Of a stretch of 64,000 bases of DNA, positions 53,741-60,921 are shown in pieces (position 1 is the stretch's first letter; the number at the start of each line of letters is the position of its first letter). The stretch comes from Methylotenera sp. G11 (GTDB lineage: Bacteria > Pseudomonadota > Gammaproteobacteria > Burkholderiales > Methylophilaceae): NCBI RefSeq assembly GCF_000799735.1, contig NZ_JUHH01000001.1:2232001-2296000 (forward strand), read 5' to 3'. A program made the translations under genes and the position numbers. Below the pieces are notes generated by a model. That model saw only the letters and a program-made list of their open reading frames with translations. It did not search any database and was not told the DNA's origin.

Positions 53741-56301
53741 TTTGACCGGGCATTGTTGATGCATGCCTGCAGCGCCTCGGCTACATGCTTTACTGCCGGT
53801 AATCTCACCAGGCCACTATGGCTGGTTGGGAAAGAATGTGTCGTTACCGAGCCTTTGAACCATCTCTGCCAGCCCAGCAGCTTGTGTACAGTGTGTTTTG
53901 TAGATTCTTCAGCGATAAAAAAATCAATATACTGTGTGGATTTGCGGGGCTGATACGCCATGTGCGCATATTTATGCGCTTTATGCACATCCTGGATTTT
54001 AAACAGGCAGTTAAGCTTGAATGTCGTCAGGAAAGCTGAACGCAGCAGGTTGCGCATGCTGTGCGTTTTTCCGCGTAGCAGGCGTTTCAGGGCGTTAAGC
54101 CAGCGATGGCTCTGGTATATCCACGGGCAATAAGTATCCAGCAGAACCAGGGCAGCGACATGATCGCCTGATTGATTCAGTTGCTGTGCCATTTCGTAGG
54201 CAACCACGCCGCCACTGGAGTAACCTGTGATCAAATATGGCCCTTCGGGTTGTATCTGGCGCATGGCCTGGATGCAGTTGGCTGCAATGTGTTTAATGCT
54301 GCAATCGGGGGTGTGGCTGCCAAAAACACCGCGCGCCTGCAGGCCGTACACTGCCTGGTCTGGAGCCAGGTGGCGTGCCAGCAGGTAATAGTCGAGCAGG
54401 TGCCCGCCTTTGGTATGCACAGCAAACAGCGGTTGGCGGGAACCTTCCTTAATCAGTACCAGCTCCGGGTTGGCGCCAAACCGGTACTGGTCGCGCAATG
54501 CGCTGGCGATAGAGGCTATGGTGCCGCCGTGAAACCATAGAAAATCCAGGGGTAGCTTCTTCTGAAATACTTTTTCAATCTGATCTATCATCTGTGCGGC
54601 GAGCAGCGAATGTCCGCCAAGGTCGAAAAAATTGTCATGGATGCTGGTTGGCGCAACCTTAAGCAGGCTTTCCCAGATGGCAGCCAGATGGCGCTCGTAG
54701 GTATCAAAAGATTCCTGCCGCCCGGCAGTGGCTGTCTGTAACGGCAGAGGTCGCGGTAGTGCCATACGGTCTATTTTGCCGCTGGCAGTTAATGGCAGTT
54801 CAGGCAGCAATGTAAAATGACGGGGCAGCATGTATTCAGGCAATGATTGTTTGAGTGCCAATCTTATATCGCCAGGCTTGAGGCTGGGGTTGCGTGTCAC
54901 CATGTATGCCGCCAGAAATTTATCATCGGCTGCATCTTCACATGCAATGACAGCGGCATGCTGAATATCCGGCAGTGCCAGGAGTACAGCCTCTATCTCT
55001 CCCAGTTCAATCCTGAATCCCCTGATTTTTACCTGGCTATCTGAGCGGCCTAATACCTGCAAATAGCCATCAGGCAGCCAGCGCCCTCTGTCTCCGCTTT
55101 TGAATAAACGCTGTTCGGGTGTCTGTGCAAACGGGTGTGGCACGAACTTTTGAGCAGTCAGGCCGGGGGCATTGAAGTATCCTCTTGCCATCAGCCCGCC
55201 AAGGTAGACCTCGCCCTCTCTGCCGATTGGTACGGGCTGCATGGCCTCATCCAGTACGTAGACCTCCATCATGGCGGCGGGGCGTCCTGTGGCATGAATC
55301 CCATGTTGAGTATCCCGGCTTAATTTCATGGTGGCGGCGCCGGGAACCTCGGTGCAGCCATAGATAATATGCAGTTCGGCATTCAGGTGTGAAAGAAAAT
55401 CCTGTTTCAGTTGCAGCGGGATATCCTCACCTGAGCAGGTCACCGATTTAAGGGAATGGCAGAGTGCTATATTGTCTGAATCCAGCAGGGCGCGCAGTGC
55501 GGTTGGCGTTGAGACTAAATGGGTAATGCGGTGCCGATTGATATAGCTGGCTAGTTCCCGGAAATTTTTTTCCAGTCCGCGCGGTGCAATGAACAGCTGT
55601 TGCCCGCTGACCAGCGGGCGCAGCATCTCTGCCCTGGTAAAGGTCGTGCCGGAGTCGGTTTTAAGCATATGCCGCTCAGTGCCGCTATCAGCTACATGCT
55701 GCTCGCAGTAAGCACCATACGGAAACATGACGGCTTTCGGCTTGCCGGATGAGCCTGATGTGAAAAAGATGCAGGCCAGGTTCTGCGAGCTGACCTCGGC
55801 TGCCGGCAAACTGATCTCCTGATGTTCTTCAGCGTGTTCAGACGCATCCATCATGATCAGGAGTGTGTGCGCATCTTCCAGTTTTTCGTGATCAAGTCTT
55901 GCATGATATTGGTGTGTTGTAAGAATCACGCGCGGACTGATCTCCGCAAGCATCGCTTCCAGCCGCCTGGCCGGGGCGGATGGCTCAATGAAGGCACATG
56001 CCCCGCCGGCTTTATGGATGGCGATAGTGCCGATCACCAGCTCCGGGCAGCGTTCCATATATAAAGCAACAACAGTTTCAGGCCCCACGTCCATAGCGCT
56101 GAGCATTTTGCCGAAGTGATTTGCGCGTGCGTTCAGTTGAGCATAGGTAAGCTGACCGCCATCATGGGAAACGGCAATCGCGTCGGGTGTTTTCCTGACG
56201 TGAGCTTCAAACCGGCGGTGCGGCAGATTGGGTATTAGCGGCAGTACCGGGCCGCGGCCGAACTCAATGGTCATATGATTGTTATGTATGTCATCAGACA
56301 T
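53737..56301 (-). CDS. Single-module A-T-TE nonribosomal peptide synthetase-like enzyme
   Basis: 854 residues: adenylation domain ~25-520 (A3 FTSGSSGKPKA at 180-190; A5 IIYGCTEVPG; A7 FKSGDRGRW; A8 VKIRGFRIELGEIE; A10 Lys509 in LTASGKIDR), carrier domain with Ser565 (DLGGHSLLAA), thioesterase ~620-854 with Ser695 (ITGYSSGGVVAYEM). There is no condensation domain. In the A4 region (FTRAEMLRPLVSG, 221-233) the Asp that contacts the alpha-amino group in amino-acid-activating domains (FDxS) is Thr222, pointing to an alpha-keto, hydroxy or aryl acid. A-T-TE enzymes such as RalA of Ralstonia (furanone) and AtrA/TdiA (quinones) are the closest known design. Confidence 0.92.
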   Translation of the reverse strand: MSDDIHNNHMTIEFGRGPVLPLIPNLPHRRFEAHVRKTPDAIAVSHDGGQLTYAQLNARANHFGKMLSAMDVGPETVVALYMERCPELVIGTIAIHKAGGACAFIEPSAPARRLEAMLAEISPRVILTTHQYHARLDHEKLEDAHTLLIMMDASEHAEEHQEISLPAAEVSSQNLACIFFTSGSSGKPKAVMFPYGAYCEQHVADSGTERHMLKTDSGTTFTRAEMLRPLVSGQQLFIAPRGLEKNFRELASYINRHRITHLVSTPTALRALLDSDNIALCHSLKSVTCSGEDIPLQLKQDFLSHLNAELHIIYGCTEVPGAATMKLSRDTQHGIHATGRPAAMMEVYVLDEAMQPVPIGREGEVYLGGLMARGYFNAPGLTAQKFVPHPFAQTPEQRLFKSGDRGRWLPDGYLQVLGRSDSQVKIRGFRIELGEIEAVLLALPDIQHAAVIACEDAADDKFLAAYMVTRNPSLKPGDIRLALKQSLPEYMLPRHFTLLPELPLTASGKIDRMALPRPLPLQTATAGRQESFDTYERHLAAIWESLLKVAPTSIHDNFFDLGGHSLLAAQMIDQIEKVFQKKLPLDFLWFHGGTIASIASALRDQYRFGANPELVLIKEGSRQPLFAVHTKGGHLLDYYLLARHLAPDQAVYGLQARGVFGSHTPDCSIKHIAANCIQAMRQIQPEGPYLITGYSSGGVVAYEMAQQLNQSGDHVAALVLLDTYCPWIYQSHRWLNALKRLLRGKTHSMRNLLRSAFLTTFKLNCLFKIQDVHKAHKYAHMAYQPRKSTQYIDFFIAEESTKHTVHKLLGWQRWFKGSVTTHSFPTSHSGLVRLPAVKHVAEALQACINNARSK

Positions 56302-56558
56302 TTGTTATATGGTAAAAACTGTGTAATGTTCAGTATGAAAACATCCGGCTTTCATACTTCGATCCGGTTCGGGCTAAAGTCGTGCAGCCAGCCATGGCAC
56401 AGTGATCAGAGCATTATAGTTGCTAGGCGCGGAATACCCAATATTCCATGGCTGATGAATGATTGTGAATCAGGCTGGTTCAGGGTTAAATATTCATATT
56501 GCACATTCTGCCAAAAGCGTTAAATTAGTGTTTTAAATAAAAGTATCGGGTCATTCAG
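56302..56558. other. Divergent intergenic region of the A-T-TE gene and the DUF2141 gene
   Basis: 257 bases with no gene and no strong terminator. It must hold both promoters; I cannot place boxes with confidence. Confidence 0.35.
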
Positions 56559-56987
56559 ATGAAAACATACAAGTTATTGCTGGCAGTGTGCATGGCTTTC
56601 TTTTCACTCGCCGCTACCGCACAGGATGCATTCAGGCTTTCCGTCAATTTAGAGCAGGTTAAGAATAACAAAGGCAATATTTTTGTTGAGCTGTATTCAG
56701 ACCCCGCAACATTCCGCAAAAGCGCCAAAGCATTTAAAATCATTAAAACGCAGGCGGTAGAAGGCGCGTCGAACGTCACTTTTGAAAACCTTGCTGCCGG
56801 CACTTATGCCGTGCTGACTTACCATGATGAAGATGGCAACAATGAAATGAACAAGCGTTTCGGCATGATTCCAACCGAGGGGTATGGTTTATCGAACAAT
56901 CCTAAAGTCATGGGGCCGCCATCATTCAAGGATAGCCAGTTTGAAGTCAGGCAAGATACTGAAATCAGTATTCATTTTAATTATTGA
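56559..56987 (+). CDS. DUF2141 family secreted protein
   Basis: 142 residues with signal peptide ~1-21 (LLLAVCMAFFSLAATA). The mature part fits DUF2141: GNIFVELYSDPATFRK, VTFENLAAGTYAVLTYHDEDGNNEMNKRFGMIPTEGYGLSNN, then PPSFKDSQFEV and a terminal beta strand. Family function is unknown; it is a small beta-sandwich exported protein. Confidence 0.9.
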   Translation: MKTYKLLLAVCMAFFSLAATAQDAFRLSVNLEQVKNNKGNIFVELYSDPATFRKSAKAFKIIKTQAVEGASNVTFENLAAGTYAVLTYHDEDGNNEMNKRFGMIPTEGYGLSNNPKVMGPPSFKDSQFEVRQDTEISIHFNY

Positions 56988-57177
56988 GATTTTCGTATCA
57001 AAAAGTCTGTGGAGCGACAGGTTGCAGACCGCTATCCAGACGGCATGGCACTTTCATGGTTTTGCTGACTTAGCATTCATGAACAGCAATAGGGTAGTTA
57101 ATTACGTCTGGCGCATAATTCAATCACACAGACACGGCATACCGCCAGTTTGAAAAACAAAACCAAGGAGAATGATG

Positions 57178-57249
57178 ATGTGGACTAAACCAGCAGCGAC
57201 TGAAATGCGTTTTGGCTTTGAAGTCACAATGTACGTAATGAACAAATAA
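57178..57249 (+). CDS. pqqA: PQQ precursor peptide PqqA
   Basis: 23-residue peptide (MWTKPAATEMRFGFEVTMY plus VMNK) with the Glu15-x-x-x-Tyr19 pair that is cross-linked to make pyrroloquinoline quinone. It matches Klebsiella PqqA in length and key positions (WxKP, EVT-Y). Three ATGs are in tandem at 57172, 57175 and 57178; AAGGAG at 57165-57170 fits the third or second. No pqqB-E genes follow; a terminator does, so this is a stand-alone pqqA copy. PQQ serves methanol dehydrogenases in methylotrophs. Confidence 0.93.
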   Translation: MWTKPAATEMRFGFEVTMYVMNK

Positions 57250-57278
57250 TAAAGTTCATATTGCAATATATTGCATAT

Positions 57279-57299
57279 AAGGGAGCTGCGGCTCCCTTT
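57279..57299 (+). terminator. Hairpin terminator of pqqA
   Basis: AAGGGAGC and GCTCCCTTT form a tight hairpin followed by a short T run, 30 bases after the pqqA stop. Confidence 0.75.
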
Positions 57300-57413
57300 G
57301 TCATTTGCATGACATGAAATTTGCCTATAGTCACAAACTGTCAGCAGCAATCATTGAAGTTACCACTTCATTTGTAACAAACGAGAGATCAAAAATTTCT
57401 TAAGGAGAATTAA

Positions 57414-57563
57414 ATGAGCACATACCAGAATTATGATGATAATCAGCGTAATACCACGCTATTTGGGTCAAACAAATTCATCCGTATATTATTTACGGCA
57501 GTATTCGTGGCAGCAGTCTTTATCGTGCCGCCCCTCGCAACAGCACAGTTTTTCCTGACTTAG
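57414..57563 (+). CDS. 49-residue single-pass membrane peptide
   Basis: No family recognised. Begins MSTYQNYDDNQRN (polar, acidic, probably cytoplasmic), then a membrane segment ~22-44 (FIRILFTAVFVAAVFIVPPLATA) and ends AQFFLT. The TAAGGAGAA ribosome-binding sequence is at ideal spacing and nearly the same as that of pqqA 236 bases upstream. The hydrophobic stretch ending TATAQ could also be a signal peptide, but nothing substantial would follow it. Coding status rests on the ribosome-binding site and sensible composition. Confidence 0.6.
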   Translation: MSTYQNYDDNQRNTTLFGSNKFIRILFTAVFVAAVFIVPPLATAQFFLT

Positions 57564-57671
57564 ACTTGATGCCGCTTGGGTGAAACTGATCCTGGGCGAG
57601 TTTAAAAGTGAGTGCCTGCCGCACAGCCTGAAAGTGAAGTCATTAAGAGGCTGGTTTTTGAGGTGTAAAAG
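57564..57671. other. Short region with possible gene remnant next to the first att-like repeat
   Basis: About 108 bases between the 49-residue peptide and repeat R1. One frame stays open without a start (a stretch reading DAAWVKLILGEFKSE). It could be the decayed end of a gene cut off by the insertions that follow; I cannot identify it. Confidence 0.3.
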
Positions 57672-57740
57672 ACAAAAGGCTTACAGTCGTTAAACTGTAA
57701 GCCTTTGTTTTGTATGGTGCGCCTAAAATGATGGATTTGG
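57672..57740. repeat. tRNA-Arg-derived att-like direct repeat R1
   Basis: Contains a hairpin (AGGCTTACAG / CTGTAAGCCT, perfect 10-base stem), then TTTGTTTTGTATGGTGCGCC, which reproduces the terminator and the last bases (CCA, discriminator and acceptor) of the tRNA-Arg at 60498-60574. The match to R2 continues past the tRNA-like part (TGGGCACTGGGT). Same orientation as R2 and R3. Confidence 0.85.
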
Positions 57741-57826
57741 GCACTGGGTGGAATGTCTGATGATAGCTTGACTATTAAATTCAGGGGCGCATTGCCGATA
57801 GGTGGAGCGACCCCAACAACGATTGC

Positions 57827-58612
57827 TTAGCCTGCAACTGTGCGAACTTTCGCAAGCATGTCTTTGATTGATGAAACTAAAATTAAGTGCTCAGCGTCGA
57901 CCCTATCCAATGTCTTGACGATGGTACTTACATCCTCAGCATCGGGGATTAAGGTGGTGTAGTTAGCTTTAAGCATTGATCCTAGATCACCCTGTATTCG
58001 GTCAAGAGCATCAGCAATATCGTAACGGTTCTCGGTGATGAGTGATATATCAAGCATTTGTCTAGAAGTGCGGAGGGCGTTTGAATAGACTTTCTTTTCA
58101 CGCCACTTGGTGTGCTCAATCTCACGTATTTCAAGTTCTAGATTTGCTAGACCACGAGATAAGGTTCTTTCATTAGCTAAAATCTTCTTTTTTAGAGGCT
58201 CAGTCGCGGCTTGGGACTGCATAATAATCTGATCGGTTAGTGTTTTCTTTGAGTCGTCCACATGATCCTCAACCAATCGGCGGAGATTTCGCAATTCGTC
58301 TTCAACTGCTGAGTGCAGTTCCTGTCGAAGTGCTGTCTTGTCTCGTTCATAGATTCTGAAGTTCGCAAACCAGCTGAACCCTACTAGTAAGGCTGCGATT
58401 GTCGCTAGCGTTCCCAGTGACCAATAGACGGTGGATAATAACTTATCTTGATAGGACTCGACTATCTGCAATTGGGCCTTTAGTTGCTTTACCTCGTCTT
58501 GTGCAGCGATTAAGTTTTGCTGAAGATGTTGACTCATTTCGGGTGCCGCACGGGCATACCAAGAGAACGTCACTCCAAATATGAACAATGCTAGGTAAAT
58601 ATGTTTCTTCAT
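57827..58612 (-). CDS. Membrane-anchored coiled-coil protein (cassette 1 cargo)
   Basis: 261 residues, no named family. Signal peptide ~1-22 (LALFIFGVTFSWYARA), a first coiled-coil ~24-58 (QHLQQNLIAAQDEVKQLKAQL), a membrane segment ~62-84 (STVYWSLGTLATIAALLVGFSWF), then a long charged helical region ~85-185 (DKTALRQELHSAVEDELRNLRRLVEDHVDD) and a mixed C-terminal domain. Only gene between repeats R1 and R2. Base composition is more AT-rich than the core genes nearby, consistent with transfer. Function unknown. Confidence 0.75.
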   Translation of the reverse strand: MKKHIYLALFIFGVTFSWYARAAPEMSQHLQQNLIAAQDEVKQLKAQLQIVESYQDKLLSTVYWSLGTLATIAALLVGFSWFANFRIYERDKTALRQELHSAVEDELRNLRRLVEDHVDDSKKTLTDQIIMQSQAATEPLKKKILANERTLSRGLANLELEIREIEHTKWREKKVYSNALRTSRQMLDISLITENRYDIADALDRIQGDLGSMLKANYTTLIPDAEDVSTIVKTLDRVDAEHLILVSSIKDMLAKVRTVAG

Positions 58613-58812
58613 GTTGTCTTTCGATGGATTGTTATTAGTGGGGCTAAAAAGAAGTGGGTTAACGTAAAGTAGACTTTTATTCGACTGTGGCGTGACTCAT
58701 CACTCCGTTCATGTAACACGGGGAGGGCTATAAATACATTAACGATAAATAATACTAGCATGATTGTTAGAATGAAGGCATGGCAGCGTTAGCGACGCAC
58801 ATCATTCACGCA
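58613..58812. other. Upstream region of the cassette 1 gene
   Basis: 200 bases with no open frame of note, AT-rich, presumably holding the promoter of the minus-strand cargo gene. A small GCGTTAGCGACGC palindrome lies at about 58786. Confidence 0.35.
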
Positions 58813-58954
58813 AATAATAGGGGGCAGACCACAATTTATGAATAACTAATTTCACGGAGGTGTCATCCGCTTGCTTATAGCAGAAGGAATCAAGAAAGTT
58901 ATTGCGATGGTAGCTAGCAGTGCTGGGTGAGGTGTGACTGTGCGATGTTATAAA
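58813..58954. repeat. REP-like repeat unit A adjoining R2
   Basis: Begins AATAATAGGGGGCAGACCAC and continues through TATGAATAACTAATTTC, CCGCTTGCTTATAGCAGAAG and GCGATGGTAGCTAGC to R2. Nearly the same 140 bases occur at 60311-60453 in front of R3. The GGGGACAGACCAC core is widely seen near REP-associated transposases (from memory). Confidence 0.85.
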
Positions 58955-59007
58955 ACAAAAGGCTTACAGTCGTTAAACTGTAAGCCTTTGTTTTATATGG
59001 TGCGCCC
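58955..59007. repeat. tRNA-Arg-derived att-like direct repeat R2
   Basis: Same 10-base-stem hairpin and TATGGTGCGCCC end as R1; separated from R1 by 1.23 kb holding one gene, and from R3 by 1.45 kb holding another. After GCGCCC it continues AAGATAATGAAGATGGGCACTGGGT, similar to R1. Confidence 0.88.
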
Positions 59008-59084
59008 AAGATAATGAAGATGGGCACTGGGTTGATATCATTAATATTGGCTGAATGATTTAATGCTTAGCATGTAAGTACAAG

Positions 59085-59912
59085 CTAGTTATCTTGCGAA
59101 GGTCTTCTAAACGGCACGACGTTATGTGTATTTTGGATTTCTGCAGAATTACTTGTTTGCATTTTTAATCTGCATTTGGGGAATTGTGAGCATCCCCAAA
59201 ATTGTTTACCTGCATTTTCACCAGCTTTTGTAGTTCTTAATACCATCTTACTGCCACATTTTGGGCAGAGCCTAGGTGAAGCGGTGTTGAATCTTGCTTG
59301 CAAATTGTTTACATGCTCGCGATGCGTATTAAATGAAGGTGACAGTCGCTCAGTCTGAATAATTCTTAAAATGTTTTGAACCTCAGTCAGTGAAAGTATT
59401 GGTACTTTCTTTGATTTGATATAGCTAATAAAGGTGGCAGCAGTTCTTACATTCGGGGGCGGTCTTGTTTTGAAAGTGCTACCACCTACAAAAATAATAA
59501 CGGAGTGAAATTTATCTGAAGAAATACTCAATGAGCTTTCTAGAGCTTTAAGGTGTTTGTAATTTTGGTGTAATGGATTTTGGAATTTGTAGGTTTTTTT
59601 GTATAGCTTTTGAGTCCACATGCTTTGCTTTTCATCCCCGAATATCCAACCTGAATAGTTCTTGGTTTCAACTACAAAAACACCATATTCCGACACGAAT
59701 ATATGATCAATTTGGGTGGTGCCATCTGGAGTAGCTAAGGTGACATTATGCACAGCATGGTATGTGGACTTATCAAGGAAATACTTTGCAGAGTTTCGTA
59801 TGTAAATTTCTCCGGCAAATCCCTTAAATGAAGGTGATTTTAGAATGGCTGAGATAATCATTAACGGAATAACCCACCAAATATGCTCTAACAATTGAGA
59901 GGTTAGGTCCAT
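59085..59912 (-). CDS. NERD-domain protein with C-terminal topoisomerase-type zinc ribbon (cassette 2 cargo)
   Basis: 275 residues: an N-terminal membrane segment ~11-25 (IWWVIPLMIISAIL), a NERD nuclease-related domain ~30-150 with the PD-(D/E)xK-like residues Glu35 (GFAGE), Asp69 (TTQIDHIFVS) and Glu82-x-Lys84 (FVVETKNYSGWI), and a C-terminal zinc ribbon with CPKCGSKM and FWGCSQFPKC. NERD proteins are suspected DNA-processing or defence enzymes; the zinc ribbon of topoisomerase I type binds single-stranded DNA. Only gene between R2 and R3, visibly AT-rich. A defence role is inference. Confidence 0.88.
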   Translation of the reverse strand: MDLTSQLLEHIWWVIPLMIISAILKSPSFKGFAGEIYIRNSAKYFLDKSTYHAVHNVTLATPDGTTQIDHIFVSEYGVFVVETKNYSGWIFGDEKQSMWTQKLYKKTYKFQNPLHQNYKHLKALESSLSISSDKFHSVIIFVGGSTFKTRPPPNVRTAATFISYIKSKKVPILSLTEVQNILRIIQTERLSPSFNTHREHVNNLQARFNTASPRLCPKCGSKMVLRTTKAGENAGKQFWGCSQFPKCRLKMQTSNSAEIQNTHNVVPFRRPSQDN

Positions 59913-60055
59913 AATTTCCCCTTTTCTTATAACACTCTAGCAGCCTAGATTGCTTTATTCGATATTAATCAAGGTTCTTATATTTTGAAATGAATTTCGG
60001 TTTTTGTCATTCTAGAAAAGTTTAGTGCCCATTTCTATTCCATACGTTGATAAAT
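59913..60055. other. Upstream region of the NERD gene
   Basis: 143 AT-rich bases with no gene; presumably the NERD promoter (minus strand; AGGGG precedes its ATG). Confidence 0.35.
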
Positions 60056-60090
60056 AAAAGGGCTGATTTCATTATAGAATCAGCCCTTTT
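60056..60090. terminator. Bidirectional hairpin terminator
   Basis: AAAAGGGCTGATT and AATCAGCCCTTTT form a strong 13-base stem with A and T tracts on the two sides. It sits upstream of the repeat array, not directly after a gene, so it may be a cassette boundary structure. Confidence 0.75.
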
Positions 60091-60106
60091 ATTATGTGGA
60101 GCAGTC

Positions 60107-60453
60107 AATAATAGGGGACAGACCACAATTTATGAATCACTAATTTACATTGGTGTTATCCACTTGCTTATAGCAGAAGTAAAATAATAATAGGGGACAG
60201 ACCACAATTTATGAATAACTAATTTACATTGGTGTTATCCGCTTGCTTATAGCAGAAGGAATCAAGAAAATTATTGCGATGGAAATAATAGGGGACAGAC
60301 CACAATTTAAAATAATAGGGGACAGACCACAATTTATGAATAACTAATTTACATTGGTGTTATCCGCTTGCTTATAGCAGAAGGAATCAAGAAAATTATT
60401 GCGATGGTAGCTAGCTGTGCAGGGTGAGGTGTAGTTGATCGATGTTTGAAAAA
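60107..60453. repeat. REP-like repeat array (units B-E)
   Basis: Four head-to-tail units each starting AATAATAGGGGACAGACCAC: B at 60107 (~75 bases), C at 60184 (~98), D at 60283 (~27, truncated after CACAATTT) and E at 60310 (~143, full length). All share the phase and sequence of unit A at 58813 and end at different points, as if truncated copies accumulated. Unit E runs directly into R3 and tRNA-Arg. No spacers of unique sequence, so not CRISPR. Confidence 0.85.
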
Positions 60454-60497
60454 ACAAAAGGCTCACAGTCGTTAAACTGTAAGCCTTTTGTTTTGTT
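60454..60497 (-). terminator. tRNA-Arg terminator, also att-like repeat R3
   Basis: Hairpin AGGCTCACAG / CTGTAAGCCT followed on the minus strand by a T-rich run lies directly after the tRNA-Arg CCA. The same hairpin and the tRNA end are copied at R1 and R2. R3 differs from them by one mismatch in the stem. Confidence 0.88.
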
Positions 60498-60574
60498 TGG
60501 TGCGCCCGAAGAGATTCGAACTCCTGACCCCTTGGTTCGTAGCCAAGTACTCTATCCAGCTGAGCTACGGGCGC
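60498..60574 (-). tRNA. tRNA-Arg (anticodon ACG)
   Basis: 77 nucleotides on the minus strand with encoded CCA. Acceptor GCGCCCG pairs with CGGGCGC; anticodon loop CTACGAA gives ACG (read as ICG); T-arm AGTTCGAATCT. It is the intact tRNA at the right end of the cassette region, and pieces of its 3' end recur at R1 and R2. Confidence 0.98.
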
Positions 60575-60636
60575 GAAAGCGTGCATTATACTTGAAGCTG
60601 GTTTTTTTTCCAGCAATATTTCACACTTTTTTAAAC

Positions 60637-60730
60637 TGGCGGAGAGCGAGGGATTCGAACCCTCGATACAGATTTAAGCCCGTATGCTTCCTTAGCAGGG
60701 AAGTGCCTTCGACCACTCGGCCAGCTCTCC
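60637..60730 (-). tRNA. tRNA-Ser (anticodon GCT)
   Basis: 94 nucleotides with CCA, class II with a long variable arm. Acceptor GGAGAGC pairs with GCTCTCC; anticodon loop CTGCTAA gives GCU; T-arm GGTTCGAATCC. Upstream of tRNA-Arg on the same strand, so the two are probably co-transcribed. Confidence 0.98.
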
Positions 60731-60737
60731 GTTTTTA

Positions 60738-60848
60738 GCGATACTTATCAGTTTACTGATTTAGTAACGCTTATCAGTTTTCCTGATTCACAATACTTGC
60801 CAGTTAGCTGGCTTTGTAGTGTCGATCAGTTTCCTGATTACTTCTTTT
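60738..60848. repeat. Four tandem imperfect palindromes between lysC and tRNA-Ser
   Basis: Four units of about 27 bases each carry a short palindrome: TCAGTTTACTGA, TCAGTTTTCCTGA, GCCAGTTAGCTGGC and ATCAGTTTCCTGAT, preceded by a TACTT or similar. They lie downstream of lysC and upstream of tRNA-Ser on the minus strand, so they could be terminator-like or repressor sites. Confidence 0.6.
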
Positions 60849-60921
60849 CGCTTATTGCGAGGGCGTGATACTACTTGAAACCCTTTTAAAAATCAACGAT
60901 AACTTGCTGCATTTGCAGAAA

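Noticed and set aside
57564-57663. Fragment reading DAAWVKLILGEFKSE as a truncated gene
   Set aside because: No start codon, no ribosome-binding site and no family match; kept only as an unlabelled remnant.
60107-60453. CRISPR array
   Set aside because: Units are directly adjacent and truncated, without unique spacers of constant length, and no cas gene is present.
60344-60738. Open frames of 90 and 98 codons on either strand over the tRNA region
   Set aside because: They translate through tRNA-Arg, tRNA-Ser and the repeat array; the RDSNPRYR-like peptide is a well-known artefact of translating tRNA genes.
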